Shown here: positions 24,850-31,840 of the stretch, piece after piece
Layout of the letters: each line of letters opens with the position of its first letter
Position numbering within the stretch: position 1 is the stretch's first letter
The notes under the pieces: generated by a model
Told to the model about the DNA's origin: nothing
Databases searched by the model: none
The model's input: only the letters and a program-made list of their open reading frames with translations
Made by a program: the position numbers and the translations under genes
NCBI RefSeq assembly: GCF_021531915.1
Contig: NZ_JAFBIV010000017.1
Span: 1-38,145, forward strand
Length of the DNA stretch: 38,145 nucleotides
DNA from: Oscillibacter valericigenes
Lineage (GTDB): Bacteria > Bacillota > Clostridia > Oscillospirales > Oscillospiraceae
Direction of reading: 5' to 3'

Positions 24850-25317
24850 ATGGCACTGGAGTACAAACGGGCCACCCTGGCGGACCTGGATATCCTGGTG
24901 GAGACCCGCGCGGAGGTCCTGCGGGCGGCCAACCGGCTGGATGCTTCCGCAGATATGACGCAGGTGGAGCGTGAAACACGGGCCTATTACCGGTCGGCTC
25001 TGGCGGACAGCACCCACACGGCATATCTGGTCTTTGACGGAGACCTTTTCGTGGGTGCCGGCGGCGTCAGCTACTATTCCGTCATGCCCACCTACCACAA
25101 CCCCACCGGCCAAAAGGCCTACATCATGAACATGTACACCCGCCCGGCTTACCGCAGGCAGGGCATTGCCAGGAGGACCCTGGACCTGCTGGTGCGGGAC
25201 GCCGAAAGCCGGGGCGTCCGCGCCATCTCTCTGGAGGCCACGGAGATGGGCAGGCCCCTGTATGAAGCATACGGATTCGTGCCGATGACCTCTGAAATGG
25301 AGCTTCCGGAAGCATGA
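24850..25317 (+). CDS. GNAT family N-acetyltransferase
   Basis: This 155-residue acetyltransferase has the acetyl-CoA-binding motif A, MYTRPAYRRQGIARRTLDLL (about 96-115, R/Q-x-x-G-I-A form), and the GNAT ending LYEAYGFVPM. The substrate is unknown. AGGAGG at 24835-24840 sets the ATG. A weak promoter (TGGCAA, 17 bp, TAAACT, 24783-24811) may drive it. Confidence 0.88.
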   Translation: MALEYKRATLADLDILVETRAEVLRAANRLDASADMTQVERETRAYYRSALADSTHTAYLVFDGDLFVGAGGVSYYSVMPTYHNPTGQKAYIMNMYTRPAYRRQGIARRTLDLLVRDAESRGVRAISLEATEMGRPLYEAYGFVPMTSEMELPEA

Positions 25318-25323
25318 AAAATA

Positions 25324-25355
25324 CAAGGAGGGCGCCCGGCCGGGCGCCCTCCTTG
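25324..25355 (-). terminator. Terminator of pyruvate kinase gene
   Basis: A 32-bp perfect palindrome with arms CAAGGAGGGCGCCCGG and complement. On the minus strand it is followed by TATTTTTC; the plus-strand side has no T-run, so it mainly serves pyk. Confidence 0.75.
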
Positions 25356-25380
25356 GCGCATGTTATGGAACGTTTTGCTT

Positions 25381-27120
25381 TTACTGGGGCATGGTCTGGA
25401 CCACGCCCCGGCCGCAGTCCACACTGACCATGATGCCGTCGGTGAGGCGGCGGGTGGCGTCCACGGCACCGATGATCACCGGCTTATCCAGGGCCAGGCC
25501 GATGGTGGCGGTGTGGCACTCAGCGCTGCTCTCCTCCGTGATGACGGCGGCGGCCTGCCGGATATAGGGCAGCATGTCATTGGTGGTGTAGGGCACCACC
25601 AGCACGTCTCCCTCCCGGAATTTCTCCGCCACCTCTTCCGCCGTCCGGCAGACGCACAGGCGGCCGCTGGCCTTCTTGCCGCCGATGCCGGTGGCGTTGA
25701 TGAGGGAACCGCCCACCTGCCGGACGCGGATCATGTTGGTGGTGCCGGCCACGCCTACGGGCACGCCGGCAGTGATCACCACCAGGTCCCCGGTCTTGAC
25801 GATACCGGCCTTCTCCGCGGCCTCCACGGCAAATTCCACCAGCTCGTCGGTATTGCTGGCATAGGGCATCATGACGGCCTCCACGCCCCAGTAGAGGCTC
25901 ATCTGGCGGCGGACCTGCTCGTCCAGCAGCAGTGCCACCACATGGGTCTGGGGCCGGAAGCGGCTGACCATCTGGGCGGTGACGCCCCGCTGGCTCACCG
26001 TCAGGATGGCGTCGGCGCCGATGTCCATAGCGGTGGTGCAGGCGGCGTGGGCCATGGCAGCGGTGATGGACAGCCGCTCTCTGCCGGAGACCTTCAAGGG
26101 CCGGCCCCGCTCCATGTTGGCCTCGGTGCGGCGGGCAATGGCGTCCATGGTGTGGACCGCCTCCACGGGATACTGGCCCGCGGCGGTCTCGCCGGAGAGC
26201 ATGATGGCGGAGGTGCCGTCATAGATGGCGTTGGCCACATCGGTGATCTCCGCCCGGGTGGGCCGGGGGTTCTCCATCATGGAGTCCAGCATCTGGGTAG
26301 CGGTGATGACCGGCTTGCCGCAGGCCACGCACCGGGCGATCATATCTTTCTGGATGACGGGGATCTCCGTGAAGTCGATCTCCACGCCCATGTCGCCCCG
26401 GGCCACCATGATGCCGTCCGCCACGGACAGAATGTCCGGCAGGTTGCTGACGCCCTCCCGGTTCTCGATCTTGGCGATGATGCGGATGTGGGAGTTGTGC
26501 TGGTCCAGGATCTGCCGCAGCTCCCGCACGTCGGCGGCAGTGCGGACGAAGCTGGCGGCGATATAATCGAAGCCCTGCTCAATGCCGAAGAGGATATCAT
26601 CCCGGTCCCGCTGGCTCAAATAGGGCATGGACAGCCGGGCATCGGGGATGTTGACGCCCTTATTGTTCTTCATGACGCCGCCGTTGAGGACCCGGCACCG
26701 GATGGTGGTGGGGGTTGTCTCCAACACGGTCATGCTGACCAGGCCGTCGTCCAGCAGGATGCTGTCCCCGGCCTTCACATCGCCGGGCAGGTCGCTGTAG
26801 GTAATGGAGCAGCGGGTCTCGTCGCCCTCCACATCGGCGGTGCAAAGGGTGAACTCAGAGCCCTCCTTCAGCTCCACGGAGCCGTTCTTGAAGGACTTCA
26901 GCCGGACCTCGGGCCCCTTGGTGTCCAGCATGGCGGCCACGGGCAGGTCCAGCTCCTCCCGCAGATCCTTCAGCTGATCCAGCCGGGCCTTGTGGCCGGC
27001 GTGGTCCCCGTGGGAAAAGTTGAACCGGGCCACGTTCATGCCCGCCAGCATCATCTCCCGCAGGACGCCCTCCCTGTCGGTGGCGGGGCCCAGGGTACAG
27101 ACGATCTTGGTCTTTCTCAT
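25381..27120 (-). CDS. pyk: Pyruvate kinase with C-terminal PEP-utiliser-like domain
   Basis: Pyruvate kinase makes ATP and pyruvate from PEP and ADP. The 579-residue protein has RTKIVCTLGP-like start (RKTKIVCTLGPA), the B domain around 70-160, the metal-binding MVARGDMGVEI (about 238-247) and VITATQMLDSMMENPRPTRA (about 271-290), and the C domain up to about 470. A further ~105 residues beginning GGSLINATGIGG form the extra C-terminal domain related to the mobile domain of PEP-utilising enzymes, as in Geobacillus pyruvate kinase. It keeps a Cys-His pair (Cys535-His536 in AECHTAT). The gene is monocistronic with a leader of about 50 bases. Confidence 0.97.
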   Translation of the reverse strand: MRKTKIVCTLGPATDREGVLREMMLAGMNVARFNFSHGDHAGHKARLDQLKDLREELDLPVAAMLDTKGPEVRLKSFKNGSVELKEGSEFTLCTADVEGDETRCSITYSDLPGDVKAGDSILLDDGLVSMTVLETTPTTIRCRVLNGGVMKNNKGVNIPDARLSMPYLSQRDRDDILFGIEQGFDYIAASFVRTAADVRELRQILDQHNSHIRIIAKIENREGVSNLPDILSVADGIMVARGDMGVEIDFTEIPVIQKDMIARCVACGKPVITATQMLDSMMENPRPTRAEITDVANAIYDGTSAIMLSGETAAGQYPVEAVHTMDAIARRTEANMERGRPLKVSGRERLSITAAMAHAACTTAMDIGADAILTVSQRGVTAQMVSRFRPQTHVVALLLDEQVRRQMSLYWGVEAVMMPYASNTDELVEFAVEAAEKAGIVKTGDLVVITAGVPVGVAGTTNMIRVRQVGGSLINATGIGGKKASGRLCVCRTAEEVAEKFREGDVLVVPYTTNDMLPYIRQAAAVITEESSAECHTATIGLALDKPVIIGAVDATRRLTDGIMVSVDCGRGVVQTMPQ

Positions 27121-27166
27121 ATGGATTCCACCTTTCTGTAAGGTAATCGTTTTACTAACATTGTGA

Positions 27167-27196
27167 ATGATATCACACTTTTCTCCCGGAGAAAAG
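27167..27196 (-). promoter_or_regulatory. Candidate pyk promoter with overlapping 19-bp palindrome
   Basis: On the minus strand an extended -10 TGATATCAT (27167-27175) has a weak -35. A perfect palindrome, CTTTTCTCC-C-GGAGAAAAG (27178-27196), covers the spacer and the -35 region, where a repressor or activator could sit. Confidence 0.5.
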
Positions 27197-27226
27197 AAAA
27201 ATGTTTGTAAACTCCGGAAATTTCCG

Positions 27227-27515
27227 AAAAAAAGCGCGAAGAGGGCGTTCCGCTCCTCTTCGCGTTCAGGCTGTCAAAAAGTCCGCGGACTTTTTGACAG
27301 CCTGAACAATGCCTCGATTTTCTGACCGCACCGCGGCCCGAAAATCCACCGCTTCGCGGCGCAAACGCCTGCTGCGCAGGCTTTTTGCAGGCATTTGATT
27401 CAACACGAGGGGCTCCCGCCCCTCGTACTCCCCTGCCAAACGGAACCCGCTGCTTCAAGCAAAGTTTTTTCGATAAGCAGAGCGCGAAGAGGGCGTTCCG
27501 CTCCTCTTCGCGCTC
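27227..27515. repeat. Palindrome-rich repeat region with two identical hairpin units
   Basis: The gap between pyk and the HIT gene contains no plausible gene. Two identical 32-bp copies (27233-27264 and 27481-27512), each a 10-bp-stem hairpin (CGCGAAGAGG with complement), bracket a stretch with a perfect 42-bp palindrome (27265-27306), a GCCTG...CAGGC hairpin followed by TTTTT (27367-27386) and a 9-bp hairpin with a TCCC loop (27405-27426). On the minus strand copy A is followed by a T7 run, so it doubles as the HIT-gene terminator. The structure suggests a dispersed, REP/BIME-like intergenic repeat. Confidence 0.7.
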
Positions 27516-27551
27516 CGTGTCAGATCGTCTTCCCGCTTTTGCGGTAATCGT

Positions 27552-27974
27552 TCAGATGCCCAGCTTGGCCTTCAGGGCGGCGATCATCTCCTGATATTCG
27601 CCGTCGGTCAGGTGAACGGGCTCGGGGTTGGTGATCTGGAAGTTGCCGCCGAACTCAAAACCGCCCTCGTACTTGGGCACGATGTGGAAGTGCAGGTGGG
27701 GATTTGCGTCACCGAAGGAAGCCAAGTTCAGCTTGGTGCAGCCCCACAGCTCCTTCACCGCACCGGAAGCCCGGGCCAGATCGTCGGCGAAATCCGCCAC
27801 TTCCTGAGGTGCGCACTCGCACAGCTCCTTCTTGTGGTCCTTCAGCGCCAGCACGCAGCGGCCCTTGTGTGCCTGGTCCTTGAAAAGATACAGGGTGCCG
27901 GCCTTCATGTCGCCGACCTTGAACATAATGGCCTCCCGGCCCTCGTGGTGTTCGTCGCAGTAGAAGCAGCCCAT
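27552..27974 (-). CDS. HIT family nucleotide hydrolase
   Basis: This is a 140-residue histidine-triad protein. The triad HLHFHIVPK near residue 98 carries the catalytic His; the family hydrolyses dinucleoside polyphosphates or nucleoside phosphoramidates. The N-terminus has CFYCDEHH, a likely zinc site. GDANPHLHFH and VLALKDHKKELCE are also typical. The ATG at 27974 has GGAGGG upstream; a longer frame runs through the promoter and is unlikely. It is transcribed alone, with a small leader hairpin. Confidence 0.9.
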   Translation of the reverse strand: MGCFYCDEHHEGREAIMFKVGDMKAGTLYLFKDQAHKGRCVLALKDHKKELCECAPQEVADFADDLARASGAVKELWGCTKLNLASFGDANPHLHFHIVPKYEGGFEFGGNFQITNPEPVHLTDGEYQEMIAALKAKLGI

Positions 27975-28029
27975 GGATAAAACCCTCCGTTTTTGATCTT
28001 GTTCATACAGGGCGGTCCGCCCTGTCCCT

Positions 28030-28058
28030 ACCATACAACCAATGATGCCCCCCGTCAA
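28030..28058 (-). promoter_or_regulatory. Sigma-A promoter of the HIT gene
   Basis: On the minus strand TTGACG (28053-28058), 17 bp, TATGGT (28030-28035). A hairpin ACAGGGCG with complement (28007-28025) follows in the leader. Confidence 0.6.
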
Positions 28059-28180
28059 GAAAAAACGTTTACCTGAAGCTCATTTTTCAAACTGCCGGCC
28101 AATGTGTCGAAAAGGCGGACACGCTCTCGCCCTTTTGTGCGTGCAGCAAACGCGTCGCATGCAATTTTTCCGATAGCCTG

Positions 28181-28241
28181 TATACTTTTTCCAAGATAGC
28201 AAGGCCCGTCCAACGGGCCAGTGGAGAGAGCTCCCTCCGCT
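28181..28241 (+). promoter_or_regulatory. Weak -10 box and hairpin leader of the cyclase/AhpD/OYE operon
   Basis: TATACT (28181-28186) has no good -35, so an activator may be needed. Two stems follow: GGCCCGT-CCA-ACGGGCC (28203-28219) and AGTGGAG with CTCCGCT (28220-28241). They end about 12 bases before the stretch leading into the GGAGG of the first gene. No known riboswitch was recognised. Confidence 0.4.
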
Positions 28242-28270
28242 GTCAATCTGCATTCAAGGAGGAACCATCT

Positions 28271-29041
28271 ATGGCAAATCTGACCTTATGGGAAACCGTG
28301 AAGGAACTGAAGTCCCCCAAGTACAAGTGGGTGGACCTGACCCACGAGCTGAGCCCCGAGACCCCGCACTGGTACGGCTTCAGCCCCCTGGAGTCCAAGC
28401 TGCTGTTTGACTATGTGGAGGGCACCCCCGACGACATGATGGCCCCCATGCGCTGCTTCCAGATCAGCGTGGCCAGCCAGTACGGCACCCATGTGGACGT
28501 TCCCCGCCACTTCTGGGGCAACGGCCGTCCCATGAACGAGATCACCGTGCAGGAGATGATGTATCCCCTGGTGGTCATCGACAAGTCCAAGGAGTGCGCC
28601 GAGAACCCGGACTTCATGCTGACCATTGACGATATCAAGGCTTGGGAGGCCGAGTACGGCCAGATCCCCGAGGGCGCCTTCGTGGCCTTTCGGTCCGACT
28701 GGCACAAGAAGGCCAACCTGGACAACCCCGACGAGAACGGCGTGCCCCACTATCCCGGCTGGGACAAGGCCGCCATCCAGTGGCTGGTGGAGGAGCGGAA
28801 CATCGGCGCCATCGGCCATGAGCCCGCCGACACCGACCCCGGCTTCGTCACCACCAAGGAGGGCGCTTATCCCTATCCCGGCGAGCAGTACATCCTGGAG
28901 GCCGACCGCATCCAGATTGAGGTCATGCGGAACCTGGACCAGGTGCCTCCCGTGGGCAGCCTGATCGTCTGCGCCTTCCCCAAGCTGAAGGACGGCGTGG
29001 GCTTCTCCGCCCGGTGCTTTGCCATCTGCCCCGCTGAATAA
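28271..29041 (+). CDS. Cyclase-family metal-dependent hydrolase
   Basis: This is a 256-residue member of the cyclase family (Pfam PF04199), which includes kynurenine formamidase (KynB) and isatin hydrolase. These use a metal to hydrolyse amide, lactam or similar bonds. The family motif H-x3-H-x-D-x3-H is seen as QYGTHVDVPRH with His74, Asp76 and His80, but the first His is Gln70. Later markers are GHEPADTDPG (about 183-192) and the Glu-rich YILEADRIQIEVMRNLDQVP (about 210-229), both family-typical. GGAGG lies eight bases before the ATG. It is the first gene of a three-gene operon with an AhpD-like protein and an ene-reductase, so a reduced ring product is a plausible substrate, by inference. 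The substrate is unknown. Confidence 0.86.
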   Translation: MANLTLWETVKELKSPKYKWVDLTHELSPETPHWYGFSPLESKLLFDYVEGTPDDMMAPMRCFQISVASQYGTHVDVPRHFWGNGRPMNEITVQEMMYPLVVIDKSKECAENPDFMLTIDDIKAWEAEYGQIPEGAFVAFRSDWHKKANLDNPDENGVPHYPGWDKAAIQWLVEERNIGAIGHEPADTDPGFVTTKEGAYPYPGEQYILEADRIQIEVMRNLDQVPPVGSLIVCAFPKLKDGVGFSARCFAICPAE

Positions 29042-29055
29042 TTTCTGCATCCAAG

Positions 29056-29087
29056 GACGGGCGCGGCAGATGTCTGCCGCGCCCGTC
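29056..29087 (+). other. Intercistronic stem-loop without U-tract
   Basis: A perfect 15-bp stem (29056-29070 with 29073-29087) closes on a TG centre and is followed by GATCATATATTTC rather than a T-run. It is more likely an mRNA-stability or processing element than a terminator. Confidence 0.6.
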
Positions 29088-29124
29088 GATCATATATTTC
29101 ATATCATTTTAGGAGGAATTACTT

Positions 29125-29733
29125 ATGGCTCTGGAATTTGATGAACAGCTCTCCCGCCTGGAAAAGCCCGACCGGGACGACATGACCGACAAGGAATATG
29201 CGGTCTTCAATCAGAACGTGGAATTCATGGAGAAGAACTGGGGCTTCATCAACAACCTGTTCAAGGTCCTGCCCCTGAACGCCTCCCAGTACATCGGCTT
29301 CCTGAACTTCAAGGGCTCCCTCTTTAACCCCGAGACCTGCTACCTGTCCAACGCCGACAAGGAGATGATTGGCGTGGTGGTGTCCTCCGTCAACTGCTGC
29401 TCCTACTGCCTGACCACCCACGGCGACGCGCTGCGGGGCTACACCAAGAATCCCATCCTGGTGGACAAGCTGAGCTACAACTTCCGCTCCGCTAAGGATC
29501 TGCTGACGGAGAAGCAGTACGCCCTGTGCGAGTACGCCTGGTACGTCACCAAGCATGCCGACGAGATCGGCGCCGACCAGATCGAAAAGCTGCGGGCCGT
29601 GGGCTTCAACGACCACGAGATCCTGGAGGCCGCCTATGTGGCCGGCTTCTTCAACTATACCAACCGCTGGGTCTCCACCATCGCCCCCATCGCCAATCCC
29701 GACCACTTCAGCCACAACCGGAACTTCGACTAA
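29125..29733 (+). CDS. AhpD/carboxymuconolactone decarboxylase-fold protein
   Basis: This is a 202-residue protein of the peroxidase-related (AhpD-like, CMD) group. The redox motif Cys92-Ser-Tyr-Cys95-x3-His99 (NCCSYCLTTHGDAL) matches the AhpD C-x2-C-x3-H site; an extra Cys91 precedes it. The later YVAGFFNYTNRWVSTIAPI (in part) is the second helix pair typical of these proteins. AhpD-fold proteins act as thiol peroxidases or disulfide donors, and some relatives decarboxylate lactones. Here a redox-partner or ring-chemistry role beside the ene-reductase is possible. GGAGG at 29112-29116 sets the ATG; only 9 bp separate it from the next gene. Confidence 0.88.
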   Translation: MALEFDEQLSRLEKPDRDDMTDKEYAVFNQNVEFMEKNWGFINNLFKVLPLNASQYIGFLNFKGSLFNPETCYLSNADKEMIGVVVSSVNCCSYCLTTHGDALRGYTKNPILVDKLSYNFRSAKDLLTEKQYALCEYAWYVTKHADEIGADQIEKLRAVGFNDHEILEAAYVAGFFNYTNRWVSTIAPIANPDHFSHNRNFD

Positions 29734-29742
29734 GGGGACATC

Positions 29743-31692
29743 ATGGCATACGAAAAGCTGTTTACCCCGGGCCGCATCGGCCCGCTGACCATCCGCAACC
29801 GGGCGGTCATGTCCCCCATGGGCACGGATTTTGCCGACACCAACGGCAACGCCAGCCCCCGGCTCATCGCCTACTACGCGGAGCGGGCCAAGGGCGGCAT
29901 CGGCCTCATCATCAACGAGTACACCGGCGTGGACGATGTGGACTCCATCCCCACCCAGCACAACCTGCGGATGGCCCAGGACTACAACGTCAAGGCCGCC
30001 GAGGAGCTGACGGAGACGGTCCACATGTATGGCGCGAAGATTTTCGCCCAGCTCCACCACGGCGGTGCCACTTCCAAGAGCGCCTTCACCGGCCGCCAGA
30101 ACCTAAGCCCCAGCGGCGTCCCTATGACTCCCGCCGGAGAGGTCCCCCGGGAAATGACGCTGGAGGACATCAAGCGGGTGCAGGACAAGTTCATCGCCGC
30201 TGCCGTCCGCTGCAAAAAGGCGGGCTATGACGGCGTGGAGCTCCACGCCGCCCATGGGTATCTGATGACCCAGTTCCTCAGCGAGTATTACAACCGCCGC
30301 ACCGACCAGTACGGCGGCTCCCTGGAGAACCGCTGCCGCTTCATCGACGAGGTCATCGCAGGCATCCGGGCCAAGCTGGGCAATTACCCCATCTCCGTCC
30401 GCATCTGCGGCGACGAAATGACCGACCACCCCGGCTTCTGGAATCTGGAGGGTGGCCTTGCCATCGCCAAACACCTGGAGGCCCAGGGCATCGACTGCAT
30501 CAACATCTCCAACGGCAGCTCCTGGAACGGCAACGCCAACTGCGAGCCCTTCTCCTACACTCCCGGCTGGAAAAAGCACGTTGCCAAGGCCTTCAAGGAG
30601 GCCCTGTCCATCCCCGTCATCGCCACCAACACCATCAAGGACCCGGACTTTGCCGAGCAGCTGCTGGAGGAGGGCGTCAGCGACTTCGTGGCCCTGGGCC
30701 GCAGTCAGTTCGCGGACCCCGAGTTCGTGAACAAGGCCAAGGCAGGCCATCCGGAAAAAATCCGCAACTGCATTGCCTGCATGTACTGCCGGGAGCGGCT
30801 GCTGGGCAATGCCATGCCCGTCCAGTGCGCCCTGAACCCCCGACTGGGCCGGGAGTACCGCTACCGCTGGCAGGATCTGCAGAAGAACGGTGAGGGCCGT
30901 CCCGTAGTCGTCGTAGGCGGCGGTCCCGGCGGCCTGGAGTGCTCCATCATCCTGGCAAAGCGGGGCTTCGCCGTGACGCTGCTGGAAAAGGGCGAGACTT
31001 TGGGCGGCACGCTGAATATCGCCAAGCTGCCCCCCTTCAAGGCCAACATCCAGGGCACCATCGACGTGCTAGCCCTGGAAGCCCGGGAGGCCGGTGTGGA
31101 TATCCGGCTGAACACGGAGGCCACCCCGGAGCGGGTAGCGGCCATGAATCCTGTGGGCGTGTTCCTGGCCGTGGGCGCTCCTCCCGTGGTGCCGAAGTCC
31201 ATCCCCGGCATCGAAAAGGCGGTGCTGGCGGAGGACGTCATTCTGGGCAAGGTTCGGTGCGCGGGCGACGTGGCCCTCATCGGCACCGGCCTGACGGGCC
31301 TGGAATGTGCCGAGATGGTGCTGGATCAGGGCCACCAGCTCACCATGGTGGAGATGAACGCCACCGTGGGCCAGGGCATCTACAACGTGGTGTTTAACGA
31401 CATCATGAGCCGCATCACGCCCCACAGCCCCACGATTCTCACCAGTCACCAGCTCACCGCCGTCACCGACAGCGGTGCGGAGGTGAAGGACCTGTCCACC
31501 GGTGAGACCAAGACCGTCGCCGCCGGAACGGTGGTCCTGGCCCTGGGCACCCGGAACCAGGCGCCCCTGGCGGCAGAGTTTGAGACCGCCGGCCTCTCCA
31601 CCGTGCTGGTGGGCAGCGCCGAGACCCCGGGCCGCATCGCCGGCGCCATCCGCGGCGGCTTTGAAAAGGCCTGGGTCTTTGAAGCGGAATAA
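29743..31692 (+). CDS. Old Yellow Enzyme-type ene-reductase with 4Fe-4S and FAD/NAD domains
   Basis: This is a 649-residue NADH:flavin oxidoreductase of the FadH/TMADH/BaiCD architecture. The FMN-binding TIM barrel spans about 1-335 (FTPGRIGPLTIRNRAVMSPM at the start; HAAHGYLMTQFLSEYYNRR near 168; DQYGGSLENR). The 4Fe-4S ligands are Cys343, Cys346, Cys349 and Cys362, giving C-x2-C-x2-C-x12-C. The C-terminal half is a pyridine-nucleotide oxidoreductase with VVVVGGGPGGLECS (about 387-400, FAD) and LIGTGLTGLECAE (about 512-524, NAD). Family members reduce activated C=C bonds or oxidise amines. The surrounding operon suggests reduction of an unsaturated ring compound, an inference. It is followed by a strong terminator. 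Confidence 0.93.
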   Translation: MAYEKLFTPGRIGPLTIRNRAVMSPMGTDFADTNGNASPRLIAYYAERAKGGIGLIINEYTGVDDVDSIPTQHNLRMAQDYNVKAAEELTETVHMYGAKIFAQLHHGGATSKSAFTGRQNLSPSGVPMTPAGEVPREMTLEDIKRVQDKFIAAAVRCKKAGYDGVELHAAHGYLMTQFLSEYYNRRTDQYGGSLENRCRFIDEVIAGIRAKLGNYPISVRICGDEMTDHPGFWNLEGGLAIAKHLEAQGIDCINISNGSSWNGNANCEPFSYTPGWKKHVAKAFKEALSIPVIATNTIKDPDFAEQLLEEGVSDFVALGRSQFADPEFVNKAKAGHPEKIRNCIACMYCRERLLGNAMPVQCALNPRLGREYRYRWQDLQKNGEGRPVVVVGGGPGGLECSIILAKRGFAVTLLEKGETLGGTLNIAKLPPFKANIQGTIDVLALEAREAGVDIRLNTEATPERVAAMNPVGVFLAVGAPPVVPKSIPGIEKAVLAEDVILGKVRCAGDVALIGTGLTGLECAEMVLDQGHQLTMVEMNATVGQGIYNVVFNDIMSRITPHSPTILTSHQLTAVTDSGAEVKDLSTGETKTVAAGTVVLALGTRNQAPLAAEFETAGLSTVLVGSAETPGRIAGAIRGGFEKAWVFEAE

Positions 31693-31700
31693 ATATCCCA

Positions 31701-31736
31701 AAAAAACGGAACAGCCGAAGGGCTGTTCCGTTTTTT
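31701..31736 (+). terminator. Terminator of the ene-reductase operon
   Basis: Perfect 16-bp arms (31701-31716 and 31721-31736) around GAAG, ending in TTTTTT. Confidence 0.92.
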
Positions 31737-31771
31737 ACTATCCCTTCGTAAAAATCCCGTTCATTTTTTTC

Positions 31772-31800
31772 TTGCCCTGGCGTCCAGCTCCGATTATAAT
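31772..31800 (+). promoter_or_regulatory. Sigma-A promoter of the DUF1576 gene
   Basis: TTGCCC (31772-31777), 17 bp, consensus TATAAT (31795-31800). Confidence 0.78.
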
Positions 31801-31840
31801 AGTATTGTTAAATCAAAAACAATGACAAGGAGGACCGCCA

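Noticed and set aside
25360..27141. A 593-residue open frame antisense to pyruvate kinase
   Set aside because: It mirrors the pyk gene exactly, has the same low-complexity composition and no ribosome site.
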